This document shows positions 1 to 11,090 of a stretch of DNA of 64,000 bases, in pieces. Made by a program: the position numbers and the translations under genes. Source of the stretch: Euphorbia lathyris. Lineage: Eukaryota > Streptophyta > Magnoliopsida > Malpighiales > Euphorbiaceae. Below the pieces are notes generated by a model. That model searched no databases. It saw nothing but the letters and a program-made list of their open reading frames with translations, and had not been told where the DNA came from. The DNA lies in NCBI RefSeq assembly GCF_963576675.1, contig NC_088917.1, forward strand, positions 75,254,610 to 75,318,609, given 5' to 3'. Numbering within the stretch: position 1 is the stretch's first letter; every line of letters begins with the position of its first letter.

Positions 1-977
1 TTCGATCCATGCCGTAAAGGGCGAATCACGATTGGCAAATGGGTTATGTCTGGCATTCTCTTCATTTATGCGGAGCATCGCAGCTCTAACTCGATCATCA
101 AAATTTCTGGACCCGCCCTGGGACGTGGAGATCGACTTGGTGAAGACGAGGAGCTGGAGCCGGACGACGGGTCTGATGGTGAATGTCCACCTCCACTTCC
201 ATGTCCTCCAGGAGGAGCTTGTCCATCGTCCCTTCCATGCCTTCCAGGAGGTGCTTGCCTATCCTCCCTTTGGTTCGGCGGTGGTGGGGGCCTATCCGAA
301 CGAGGTGTCTCTATGGGCCTCTTACTTTGTCTCCGTCCGGAGGATGGAGGTGATCTACCTCGGCGGGAGGATCTTCTTATAGGCGAAGGTGACTTTGATC
401 GCCTGCTTTTCCCCTTTCTTCTGTTTTTGTGTCTTTGGCCCTCCGATATGCCGTCTAGAATATTCGGACATGAGTGACCAGGTGCACCGGATCCGCCGAG
501 AGAAACTCTAGGGTTTGTCGATCCGCTAGGAAAAGCTGTAGCATTCCTCTGACTTCCTTCCGCTCCGTCAGGAAATAATTCCCGATTGATTGGCCGTTCA
601 CCAGGCGGTAATGTGGTGGTCACCAAGGAGTCTGTAGTTTGAACTTGGAAAAATGAAGAGTTATGGGCATTCGATCCTATAGCCGCCTGTGGCCATTGAG
701 ATACCGTAGAAGTGGGTGCCATGCTCCAAAGCGGAGGAATGATCATGAATGACCATAGGCGGTTACCCATCTCAGGTCCAAACTCTCTTCCTATTGCTCC
801 CGCACACATGTCGATGAATGCATCCGGTGCCATACTCCCTTCAGCCTGTGTCGTAGGAGCACTTAAGTCAGCACGACCAGCACTGGTTACAGGTTGGCTT
901 GATGGTGTTACCAATGGTGTTTCAACCCCCGAGGAGGGGTTCTGTTCTCCATTCGTCATATCTTTTAACGTGAACAA
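1..977 (-). pseudogene. gag: gag N-terminal region, frameshifted, RS-rich
   Basis: The reading frame opens at an ATG at 977 and runs 303 codons to 66. The N-terminal half is typical of plant gypsy gag leaders (Gly/Ser/Thr/Pro-rich, then a DAFIDMCAGAIGREFGPEMG block). Residues about 185-295 are strikingly basic and serine/proline-rich, with many RS, SPS and RR dipeptides, resembling the RS domain of splicing factors. Near position 122 the gag similarity passes to another frame, in which codons continue openly to the window edge with gag-like content. The frame shown therefore ends through an indel, not at the natural stop. Gag would form the virus-like particle. This copy cannot make full-length Gag without a frameshift. 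Start choice: first ATG after the primer binding site. Confidence 0.75.
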
Positions 978-1000
978 AAACCCTTTATTTGATTAAGGAC

Positions 1001-1018
1001 TCCACGCTCACCGCACCA
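1001..1018 (-). promoter_or_regulatory. primer binding site, complementary to tRNA-Phe
   Basis: On the minus strand it reads TGGTGCGGTGAGCGTGGA, two bases downstream of the LTR. The plus strand reads as the 3' end of plant tRNA-Phe(GAA) including CCA, as I remember that tRNA. The 12625-19802 element has the same site with one base changed at the same spacing, which makes chance unlikely. Confidence 0.75.
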
Positions 1019-1020
1019 TT

Positions 1021-1532
1021 TGATGACTTGTGGATAATTTCTGATTAGCTTCCGTCCCTGTGGGGGTGTCGTTGGGTTCGACGGGGGGAAGCTCCGATGC
1101 CAAAGTCAGTATAGAGGAACAAGAAAGCAAACTGAATTGACAAAGGGTAAGTGTAAGTGTACTTTGATAGCTCGAGATACAAGCTATATATAGTCATGAA
1201 GTTGTAACCTTTAGTAACTAGAAAGTCTCCATTAATGCTCTATTAATGGCGGTTACTGGTTTCCTTTAAGCATGTCCGTTAGCTCATTAATAGTTTGTTA
1301 ATGGCTTTTATGAAGGAATCGGCTCAGCTGTTTCAATTGGCGGATCAAGGGATTATGGCGGATCTCTACATAGGTTTGCCTACGGATCTCATATGGCGTA
1401 GTCTCGTTTGATCCGCCCATCGGATCTCTTCGTTTGATTCGCCTTAGCGTTTCGACATCAAGCAATCAATACACGGCCGTTTTGGGGGTAAATATCTCTT
1501 TTGATCCTTTGGATAATATCCCAATGTTATCA
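1021..1532 (-). repeat. 5' LTR, short 512 bp variant
   Basis: The ends are TGATGACT and TGTTATCA. It shares blocks with the 809 bp LTRs at 12625 and 18994, for example the stretch around 1050-1260 and the GGCGGTTACTGG block. It lacks the tandem copies of that block and about 300 bp near the outer end. A TATA-like CTATATATAG lies near 1183 on both strands. The partner LTR is not in the window, so the target duplication cannot be read. Confidence 0.8.
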
Positions 1533-1907
1533 ATTCATGAACGAACAAACTGATTATGGCATTTTATTGATTTTTCCACCACAAAATATACATAGCAATT
1601 TGGTAAATTTAAGACAAAAGCAAAATAGTGGTCGGAGGTTGATGATCAGAAAAGAAGGACGATGATCGAAAAAGGTTTATGATGATAATCAGAAGAAGAA
1701 AAAAAACAAGGTTTTAGAGCTGAAATTGGACTAAACAAGTTCTTAAATAGATACATGGTCGTGACAAGCAAATTCTCTACTCCACTCAAAATATGTATTA
1801 ACACATACATACACCTACATATTTTGATACAAAAACGACTTGCCCGCATACAAAAACACCAACATAAATAAAATAGGAATCGACATCTATAAAAAAAATC
1901 AACAAAC

Positions 1908-2087
1908 TAGAGTGAACAGAGCATCTGATCGGCCAGAAAAATTGATTTCTAGAGGGTTTACAGCCATGGATGGCTTGATTTCACACCTGTTTATGACACA
2001 CTTAGCTCCATAACGCACATGGGTGAACATGTCAACAACATCGCCAATAATAAAAGCAAGAATATGAGGCTCAACTGATGCAGTCAT
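1908..2087 (-). pseudogene. MFT-like: MFT-like exon 1, copy A
   Basis: The ATG at 2087 opens MTASVEPHILA and the frame keeps MFT hallmarks including CEIKPSMAVNP. MFT is a phosphatidylethanolamine-binding family protein that acts in seed dormancy and germination. This copy has an in-frame loss of about 15 bases after DMFT compared with copy B. Its end reads TLV at the position where PEBP exon 1 normally ends, followed by a GTTTG donor. Its upstream flank matches other units only to about 2430. Bases 2431-2600 are unlike any other unit and lead into the foldback MITE at 2601. Confidence 0.8.
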
Positions 2088-2600
2088 GGATGGCAGAGTA
2101 GAAAGAGATTGTGAGGCAAAAACAATGAAATTTGTTGGGTTTATACAAGAGAAAAATTGGAATATGCTCTCTTAGATGGATATAATTTTCTCTTTTAGAC
2201 TGCCACGCAGGAGGATAGTGAAGATAAAAACGAATATATTTTTGTTAATTTATTTGCAAAGTTAGATAATTGATGTCGTTAAATAAGGAACCTAGATTTC
2301 AGCATTCCTTTTTTTGAAATTGTGCAATGAACATTAAATGCTCTATGTTTTCTTTTACACGTTCGAATCCATATTTAGAATGCAACTATATCTGGAAAAG
2401 CAATTTATGCAGCCCATAGGAAACATTATCTACCATTGCAAACGAAGTTCCCACATGGATATCAACCATCTTTCACGAACACAAAACAAATAAGAGAAAA
2501 CGGTTATTAATCAATCAATAAATAACAGTCTAAATTGAATGCCTCTAAAGGAATGAACACGAGATCACAAAGAGAGTAAACGAGAAAGGTAATCAGTTCT

Positions 2601-3121
2601 GGGTTAAATGCATCATTGGTCACTCAACTTACATGGTTGTCTCAAAATGGTCACTAAACTTCAATTTGTCTCCATAAAATCACTCAACTTTGAGTTTTGT
2701 CTCAATTAGGTCACTCCGCCGAGTTTAGTGGTTAAAAGACATCGAAATAGTAACATAGGTGACACGTCAACATGAGTTAACTCAAATCTCTGACCGAAAC
2801 GAAATGTGATAGCCACATGTCGAGTATTTTTATGAAAAAAGAACTAAATTTTATTTATTTTTTCATAAAAATAATCGACACGTGATAGCCATGTGGCGTA
2901 TATGTGGATGTCATGTGTCATTTCGGTTAGAAATATATGAGTTGTCCCATATTGACGTGTCACTCATGTCACAATTCCGATGTTTTTTAATCACCGAAAT
3001 CATCAGAGTGACCTAATTGAGACAAAACTCAAAGTTGAGTGATTTTATTGAGACAAATTGAAGTTGAGTGACCATTTTGAGACAACCATGTAAGTTCAGT
3101 AACCAATGATGCATTTAACCC
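2601..3121. mobile_element. foldback MITE, Mutator-like in style
   Basis: The ends are GGGTTAAATGCATCATTGGT and its near-complement, with inverted arms of well over 100 bp. Style and length match the 28546 and 29243 elements, which have 9 bp target duplications. Here the flanks (ATCAGTTCT left, GTATTTTTC right) do not match. The right flank continues normal array sequence and the left does not, so one side was replaced after insertion. Confidence 0.75.
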
Positions 3122-3486
3122 GTATTTTTCTTGTTTAATTAGTGAAAAAAATTCCCAATAAATGTCATTATATAAGACAACTGCTATGGATTAAAAGGTA
3201 ACAAAATGGTTGTTTCATAAAATGGAAATAAATACACAGAAAAAGAAAAGGAGAAAAACTTGTAGTGGAAGCAAAGAAGAAAAAAATAAAGGTTTAGAGC
3301 TGAAATTGGACTAAATAAATTCTTAAATAGATACATGGTCATGACAAACAAATTCTCTACTCAACTCAAAATGTGTATTAACACATTGTAAGAAGCATAT
3401 TTTGATACAAAAATGACTTGCATGCATACAAAAACACCAACATAAATAAAACAGGAATCGACATCTATAATTTTTTTTTAACAAAC

Positions 3487-3681
3487 CAGAGTGTATAGAG
3501 CATCTGGTTGGCCAGAAAAATTGATTTCTAGAGGGTTTACAGCCAAGGGTGACTTGATTTCACACCTGTTTATGACACAGTTAGCTCCATAACGCACAGT
3601 CATAGTCACAATAAGGGTGAACATGTCAACAACATCGCCAATAATACGAGCAAGAATATGAGGCTCAACTGAGGCAGTCAT
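3487..3681 (-). pseudogene. MFT-like: MFT-like exon 1, copy B (full 195 bp)
   Basis: The exon is open for 65 codons from ATG 3681 and ends YTLV just before a GTTTGT splice donor, exactly where FT/TFL1/MFT exon 1 ends. The ARIIGDVVDMFT and CEIK...AVNP segments match the MFT branch better than FT or TFL1. Read through the donor it stops at once, so an unspliced product would be a 67-residue fragment lacking the ligand pocket. No exon 2 follows. The next sequence on the minus strand is intron and then unrelated unit sequence. Confidence 0.85.
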
Positions 3682-4541
3682 GAATGACAGAGTAGAAAGA
3701 GATTGTGAGGCAAAAGCAATGAAATTGGCTGGGTTTATATGTAAGAGAAAAATTGGAATCTGCTATCTTAGATTGATGTAATTTTCTCTTTTAGACTGCC
3801 ACGCAAGAGGACAATGAAGATAAAAACGAATATATTTTTGTTAATTTATTTGAAAAGTTGGATAATCGATGTCGTTGAATAAGGAACCTAGATTTCGGCA
3901 TTCCTTTTATGAAATTGTGCAACGAAAATTAAATGCTTTATGTTTTCTTTTACACATTCGAATCCATATTTAGAATGCAACAATATCCGGAAAAGCAATT
4001 TAAGCAGCCCATATGAAAATTCAGACTTTTGGTGAAGACGTAAGTTGTACTAAACACTACAGAATCTAATATAGAAATAATATGTATGCTAACATCTGCT
4101 CTTTGAGTTTTAATGTGTATTTTTCTTGTTTATTTAGTAAAAACAAAATTCCCAATAAATGCCATTATATAAAACAACTCCTATGGGTTAAAAGGTAACA
4201 AAATGGTTGTTTCATAAAATGGAAATAAATACACAGAAAATGAAAAGGAGAAAAACTTGTTGTGGAAGCAAAGAAGAAGAAAAAACACAGGTTTAGAGGT
4301 GAAATTGGACTAAATAAGTTCTTAAATAGATACATGGTCATGACATGCAAATTCTCTATTCCACTCAAAATGTGTATTAACACATTGTAAGAAGAATATT
4401 TCAAAACAAAAACGACTTGCATGCATACAAAAACACCAACAAAAATAAAACATGAATCGACATCTATACAAAAAAAAAACAAACCATAGTGTACAGAGCA
4501 TCTGATAGGCTAGAAAAATTGATTTCTGGAGGGATTACAGC

Positions 4542-5329
4542 CAGTGGCGGAGCCAGAGTTCAAAGTCCGGAGGGGCTCCATTGCATGAATATTTTTTTTT
4601 CTTAATAACGATTTAAGGCTTTGATTCATAGTAGTCAAATCAAAAATTTTAAATTTTTGATAATATAAGGGTAAATTTGACATAATTGGAAACATTAAGG
4701 TACAAAACAAGTGAGATTCAATATAAAGTAAGAATAATGTGCAAAAATACTCTAATGTTTACACCTAAGATCAATTTTACCCCTAACGTCTAAAATGGTG
4801 CAATTTTACCCTTAACGTTGGCAGCCAAGAGCAATTTTATCCCTAACGTTGACAAGTTTGGTCAATTGGATAAATTATTCATCAAATTGTCTTCTCGATC
4901 ATGAATTTTGTAACTAAAAAAATAAAATTAAAAATAATAAAAGAGAATGAGGTTTTAGGGAAAAAATTAAAATGAGATAGGTCAATTGGATAAATTATTC
5001 ATTAAATTGTCTTCTAGATCATGAATTTTGTAACTAAAAAAATACAATTAAAAATAATAAAAGAGAATGAGGTTTAAGGGAAAAAATTAAAATGAGATAA
5101 AAAGTGCAGAGAGGGAGATTCAAAAATAGGACCAATTGGATGTAGAGATTTCTTTAATTATCACTACAACCAACTATGCAAACTTAGTTTTATATCATAT
5201 AATCACATTCTACATTATAAGTACTAATTTTAATTATTTTGGAGGGCCTGCTCGGGACTGAACCACTATTCGTCAAGGGTGTTCCGGAGGGTCGGGAGAC
5301 CCTCCCCTACCCCCCTAGCTCCGTCTTTG
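4542..5329. mobile_element. hAT-type non-autonomous element
   Basis: The left end is CAGTGGCGGAGC and the right end is the complement of CAAAGACGGAGC, an imperfect inverted repeat of the common plant CAGTGGCGGAGCC type. The flanking 8 bp are ATTACAGC and ATTACATC, an 8 bp duplication with one mismatch. Uninterrupted array units read GATTACAGC at this point. It encodes no transposase. Bases about 4736-4860 match one arm of the MITE at 29243, so another element lies nested or captured inside. Confidence 0.8.
4860..5099. repeat. 120 bp direct duplication inside the hAT-type element
   Basis: Two adjacent copies with an exact 120-base period (4860-4979 and 4980-5099), both starting GGTCAATTGGATAAATTATT and differing at only a few sites. 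It follows the captured MITE arm and probably arose by local duplication after insertion. Confidence 0.85.
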
Positions 5330-6275
5330 ATTACATCAATGGATGGCTTGATTTCACACTCGTTTATGACACACTTAGCTCCATAAGGCATAGTAATAGT
5401 CACAATAGGGGTGAACATGTCAACAACATCGCTAATAATACGAGCAAGAATATGAGGCTCAACTGAGGCAGTCATGGATGCCAGAGTAGAAAGAGATTGT
5501 GAGGCAAAAGCAATAAAAATTGCTGGGTTTATATAAGAGAAAAATCGGAATCTGCTATTTTAGATGGATGTAATTTTCTCTTTTAGGCTTCCACGCATGA
5601 GAAGAGTGAAGATAAAAATGAATATATTTTTGTTTCTTTATTTGCAAAGTTGGATAATCGATGTCGTTGAATAAGGAACCTAGATTTTAGCATTCCTTTT
5701 TTGGAATTGTGCAACGAACATTAAATGCTCTATGTTTTATTTTACACGTTTGAATCCATATTTAGAATGCAACTATATCCGGAAAAGCAATTTATGCAGC
5801 CCATAGGAAAATTCGGAGTTTTGGTGAAGACGTAAGTTGTACTAAACTCTACAGAATCTAATATAGAAATAATATAGTATGCTAACATCTGCTCTTTGAG
5901 TTTTAATGTGTAATTTTCTTGTTTATTTAGTGAAAAAAATTCCCAATAAATGCCATCATATAAGACAACTCTTATGGATTAAAAGGTAACAAATGGTTGT
6001 TTCATAAAATGGAAATAAATACAGAGAAAAAGAAATGGATAAAAACTTGTTGTGGAAGCAAAGAAGAAAAAAAACAAAGGTTTAGAGCATAAATTGGACT
6101 AAATAAGTTCTTAAATAGATGCATGATCATGACATGCAAATTCTCTATTCCACTCAAAATGTGTATTAACACATTGTAAGAAGCATATTTCGAAACAAAA
6201 ACGACGTGCATGCATACAAAAACACCAACAAAAATAAAACATGAATCGACATCTATACAAAAAAAACAAACAAAC

Positions 6276-6459
6276 CATAGTGTATAGAGCATCTGATAGG
6301 CCAGAAAAATTGATTTCTGCAGGGATTACAGCTATGGATGGCTTGATTTCACACTCGTTTATGACACACTTAGCTCCATAAGGCATAGTAATAGTCACAA
6401 TAGGGGTGAACATGTCAACAACATTGCCAATAATACGAGCAATTATATGAGGCAGTCAT
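6276..6459 (-). pseudogene. MFT-like: MFT-like exon 1, copy D
   Basis: A start ATG lies at 6459, but 11 bases just after it are missing compared with other copies, which removes part of the VEPH segment and shifts the frame. The longest open stretch restarts at the internal Met of DMFT (6413) and covers the rest of the exon to ALYTMV and the donor. It reads through the donor into intron sequence. This copy could not give a normal N-terminus. Confidence 0.8.
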
Positions 6460-7261
6460 GGATGGCAGAGTAGAAAGAGATTATGAGGCAAAAGCAATGA
6501 AATTTGCTGGGTTTATATAAGAGAAAAATTGGAATATGCTCTTTTAGATGGATGTAATTTTCTCTTTTAGACTTCCACGCAGGAGAAGAGTGAAGATAAA
6601 AATGACTATATTTTTGTTTCTTTATTTGAAAAGTTGGATAATCGATGTCGTTGAATAAGGAACCTAGATTTCGGCATTCCTTTTACGAAATTGTGCAACG
6701 AAAATTAAATGCTCTATGTTTTCTTTTACACATTCGAATCCATATTTAGAATGAAACTATATCCGGAAAAGCAATTTAAGCAGCCCATATGAAAATTCAG
6801 ACTTTTGGTGAAGACGTAAGTTGTACTAAACACTACAGAATCTAATATAGAAATAATATGTATGCTAACATCTGCTCTTTGAGTTTTAATGTGTATTTTT
6901 CTTGTTTATTTAGTAAAAACAAAATTCCCAATAAATGCTATTATATAAAACAACAACTATGGGTTAAAAGGTAACAAAATGGTTGTTTCATAAAATGGAA
7001 ATAAATACACAGAAAATGAAAAGGAGAAAAACTTGTTGTGGAAGCAAAGAAGAAGAAAAAACATAGGTTTAGAGCTGAAATTGGACTAAATAAGTTCTTA
7101 AATAGATACATGGTCATGACATGCAAATTCTCTATTCCACTCAAAATGTGTATTAACACATTGTAAGAAGCATATTTCGAAACAAAAACGACTTGCATGC
7201 ATACAAAAACACCAACAAAAATAAAACATGAATCGACATCTATACAAAAAAACAAACAAAC

Positions 7262-7456
7262 CATTGTGTATAGAGCATCTGATAGGCCAAAACAATTGAT
7301 TTCTGGAGGGATTACAGCCATGGATGGCTTGATTTCACACTCGTTCATGACACACTTAGCTCCATAAGGCATAGTAATAGTCACAATAGGGGTGAACATG
7401 TCATCAACATCGCTAATAATACGAGCAAGAATATGAGGCTCAACTGAGGCAGTCAT
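7262..7456 (-). pseudogene. MFT-like: MFT-like exon 1, copy E (full length)
   Basis: 195 bp from ATG 7456 to the donor at 7261, open throughout. It encodes MTASVEPHILARIISDVDDM and continues to ALYTMV. Without splicing the frame stays open through intron 1 for 171 codons to 6941; that tail is hydrophobic translated intron, not a protein domain. It differs from copy B at sites including ISDVDD for IGDVVD, and INCFG for INFSG. Confidence 0.85.
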
Positions 7457-7507
7457 GGATGGTAGAGTAGAAAGAGATTGTGAGGCAAAAGCAATGAAAT
7501 TTGCTGG

Positions 7508-7519
7508 GTTTATATAAGA
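7508..7519 (-). promoter_or_regulatory. TATA box of array unit E (representative)
   Basis: The minus strand reads TTATATAAACCC about 55 bases upstream of the copy E ATG. The same motif occurs at the same distance in copies C and D, and with small changes in A and B, so each unit carries a core promoter. The rest of the upstream region is AT-rich and repeated unit to unit. Confidence 0.55.
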
Positions 7520-8257
7520 GAAAAATTGGAATCTGCTATTTTAGATGGATGTAATTTTCTCTTTTAGACTTCCACACAGGAGAAGATTGAAGATAAAAAC
7601 GAATATATTTTTGTTTCTTTATTTGAAAAGTTGGATAATCGATGTCGTTGAATAAGGAACCTAGATTTTAGCATTCCTTTTTTGGAATTGTGCAACGAAC
7701 ATTAAATGCTCTATGTTTTATTTTACACGTTTGAATCCATATTTAGAATGCAACTATATCCGGAAAAGAAATTTATCCAGCCCATAGGAAAATTCGGAGT
7801 TTTGGTGAAGACGTAAGTTGTGCTAAACTCTACAGAATCTAATATAGAAATAATATAGTATGCTAGCATCTGCTCTTTGAGTTTTAATGTGTAATTTTCT
7901 TGTTTATTTAGTGAAAAAAAATTCCCAATAAATGCCATTATATAAGACAACTCTTATGGATTAAAAGGTAGCAAAATGGTTGTTTCATAAAATGGAAATA
8001 AATACAGAAAAAAAAAGAAATGGATAAAAACTTGTTGTGGAAGCAAAGAAGAAAAAAACAAAGGTTTAGAGCTTAAATTGGAGTAAATAAGTTCTTAAAT
8101 AGATACATGGTCATGACAAGCAAATTCTCTACTCCACTCAAAATGTGCATTAACACATTGTAAGAAGCAGATTTCGATACAAAAACGACTTGCATGCATA
8201 CAAAAACACCAACATAAATAAAACATGAATAGACATCTATAAAAAAAATTAACAAAC

Positions 8258-8447
8258 CAGAGTGTCCAGAGCATCTGATCGAAAAATTGATTTCTGGAGG
8301 GTTTACAGCCATGGATGGCTGGATTTCACACCATTTATGACACACTTAGCTCCATAACGCACAGTCATAGTCACAATAGGGGTGACACATGTCAACCACA
8401 TTGCCAATAATACGAGAAAAAATATGAGGCTCAACTAAGGCAGTCAT
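8258..8447 (-). pseudogene. MFT-like: MFT-like exon 1, copy F
   Basis: ATG at 8447. Small indels relative to copy B (TTTCTC in the ARII region, GTGACACATG for GTGAACATG, and losses near 8280 and 8335) shift the frame several times, so only short stretches such as CEIQPSMAVNPPEINFS remain in frame. The upstream TATA region is partly deleted. It is the last unit before the copia insertion. Confidence 0.75.
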
Positions 8448-9130
8448 GGATGGCAAAGTAGAAAGATATTGTGAGGCAAAAGCAATGAAATTTTTCTTTT
8501 AGACTGCAATGTAGGAGGACATTGAAGATAAAAACGAATATATTTTTGTCTCTTTACTTGAAAAGTTGGATAATCGATGCCGTTGAATAAGGAACCTATA
8601 TTTTAGCATTCCTTTTTTGAAATTGTGCACGAACATTAAATGTTCTATGTTTTCTTTTACACGTTCGAATCCATATTTAGAATGCAACTATATCCGAAAA
8701 AGCAATTTATGCAGCCCATAGGAAAATTCAGACTTTTGGTGAAGACGTAAGTTGTACTAAACTCTACAGAATCTAATATAGAAATAATATAGTATGCTAA
8801 CATCTGCTCTTTGAGTTTTAATGTGTATTTTTCTTGTTTATTTTTATTGAAAAAAAATCCCAATAAATGTCATTATATAAGACAACTCCTATGGATTAAA
8901 AAGTAACAAAATGGTTGTTTCATAAAATGGAAATAAATACACAAAAAAAAAGGAGAAAAACTTGTTGTGGAAGCAAAAAAGAAAAAAAAAACAAAGGTTT
9001 AGAGCTGAAATTGGACTAAATAAGTTCTTAAATAGATACATGGTCATGACAAGCAAATTCTCTACTCAACTCAAAATGTGTATTAACACATTGTAAGAAG
9101 CATATTTTCATACAAAAACGACTTGCATGC

Positions 9131-11076
9131 TGTAAGTGTGGTATGCCCTAAGCCATTCCTGTTGTATATTATACAGTGTGAAATTTGTATCCAAATGGCA
9201 GTTAATAAAATATGTATTCATGTGTAATTATTTGTATTGTTTACTTACTTAATGAATATACATACTAGCCCAAAGATTATTTACAAAGAGATAATATTAT
9301 TAAGCGTTAATAATAATGAGATATATTTCTTTGGTAAAATAATAATCTTAAATGTTCATAGTCAGTGGATAATGAATTGGACATTCATCTATCCTTAGAC
9401 TATCACCTCTGTTTATTTTCTCGATTAGTATGAGATATTAATCAGAAACAGAAAATCTCATTCTGTTTGATATGTTGATATCAGAATAAATATGTGGACA
9501 TTCGAAGAGGCGAATGGTTCGAACTGTGACGTTAGATAATAATTGCACAAAGGTTTACTCCTAGTCAACATAATTATTATCTAGGTCATAATAGTGCATA
9601 TAGTCCTTTGACTTGAGGAAACTTAGTTGTTTTTGCGCAGGTAATTATAGTTTGTTCCTGCTTTGTACTGGGATCTTAATTCTGGTAATCCGACAGTGAA
9701 TCGTTATAGTTAGTTGTGTAGTGTAACAAGAGTTTGCTAATAGAGGATTCATTACTCTAAGTAAATAGAGATAAATCCTAAGATAGTTATTGATTAGTTT
9801 TTTGATGGAATGAGTTCCTGGCCAGGACAATAAGACTCATCTTATGAGATAAGTATCAAAGAATGGTTCTTTGATAAGAGTCTTATTTTATCAAAGACTT
9901 AATCAATATTTCTTAGTATCGTGACAATTAGAGCTTGACACTTTGTGGCTCTAGTCAAGATCGGGATTTTTAATGAAAGGACTTTAGTGCATGGTAATTA
10001 TGATCGATGGTTCATAATTAGTTTAATTATGAGTTTACTCCAAGTAACTTCATTCTTTAATCGGGACGTCATGGCACAGTGTGTTAGCTGGAGATCATGA
10101 CCTTTAGAGGACTATAAGTATATATAAGCTAAGCTTATATAGGATACACTTGTAGTACAAGGAATTGGATTCCTAACATAATTAATAAGTGTTATTATTA
10201 TGCCTCTAATGTCAGTTAAAGATGAACCTAGAAAGTCACACACATACAAGTTGTTTGTATCAAGTTTTAGTTAAATTGATTAATTAAAAGTGTTTTAATT
10301 AATTAATTGGCACAATTGAATATGTCAATGGGATTGACAAAACATACACTGTTTGATATTCAATTGAATGAGGAAATTATAAATAATTATTCTTGCTAAA
10401 TTTAAGTTGATGGTTTTTTCCGAATACAATAATCAAGTGTTGATTATTGATGTATAAAGTTTTATTTAAAAAATATAATGATATTAATTAATTATTATTA
10501 TATATTTATAATAATAATATATAATATATATATATATAATAATATTTATTATTATTATATTATTATTATTAATTTATTATTATTATAAATTAAATAAAAA
10601 ATAATAATAATAGCATGCAGTAGGACACGTATGTGTCCTACTATATCTATATCTCCAAATCCATATAAATGGATTTGGGTTTGTTTTAGTTTTGTATCTT
10701 TACAGATACAACTAAAAAATATAAAAAGAAAAAGAGAAAAGGGATTAGCCATTTTTGATTGAGTTCAATCATCCGAACAAAATTAATCAATTTCTTCGAG
10801 GCTTGATCTAATCGACTTAGTAGACTGATTAGATGCTTCACCGTTAGAGAAACTTTAATACCCGATTGGAATCTACAAGAGGTATTTTTCCAATCTCGTA
10901 GTATAAATATCAATTTGATTATTGAAGAACTTAATGATCTTGGTAAAGGATTTGATGTCAGACATCAGATGTTTGACTGTTTATCAGAGTGATTGGATCA
11001 CACTGATTGTTTGTTTAGGGAATTTTTTTGAAATTCGTCTCCTAAATACCAACATGCTTCCGCTTCAAATCCTTCA
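9131..11076 (+). repeat. 5' LTR of the copia element (1946 bp)
   Basis: Starts TGTAAGTGTGG and ends AATCCTTCA; paired with 24770-26721 and nearly identical outside an AT microsatellite near 10440-10600. A TATATAAGC stretch near 10118 could be the TATA box. The first base follows the CATGC target duplication. Confidence 0.92.
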
Positions 11077-11078
11077 AG

Positions 11079-11090
11079 TGGTATCAGAGC
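11079..11090 (+). promoter_or_regulatory. primer binding site, initiator tRNA-Met type
   Basis: TGGTATCAGAGC, two bases after the 5' LTR, the standard plant copia site for priming minus-strand DNA. Confidence 0.92.

Larger units (their letters stand above)
1..1532 (-). mobile_element. 5' end of a Tat-like Ty3/gypsy LTR retrotransposon
   Basis: Minus-strand order is LTR (1021-1532), primer binding site (1001-1018), short leader, then gag (977 down to the window edge). The LTR shares blocks with the LTRs at 12625 and 18994, and the primer site lies two bases from the LTR as in the 12625-19802 element. Pol and the other LTR lie outside the window. The Tat-like assignment rests on gag style and on similarity to the element at 12625, which has Tat-like protease and RNase H blocks. 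Confidence 0.8.
4485..5475 (-). pseudogene. MFT-like: MFT-like exon 1, copy C, split by a hAT-type element
   Basis: ATG at 5475. The first part of the exon (5338-5475) and the last part (4485-4541) are separated by the 788 bp element at 4542-5329. The inserted sequence changes the frame after CEIKPS and the ORF runs on into element sequence. Before the insertion the exon was of normal length and closest to copies D and E (shared TITMPYGAKCV.NE stretch), so C, D and E form a subgroup. Confidence 0.85.

Noticed and set aside
46..477. 143-codon proline/glycine-rich plus-strand frame
   Set aside because: Antisense shadow of the gag RS-rich domain; composition explained by the opposite strand.
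6941..7261. C-terminal 106 residues of the 171-codon frame
   Set aside because: Translated intron 1 beyond the GTTTGT donor of MFT copy E, not a real protein end.
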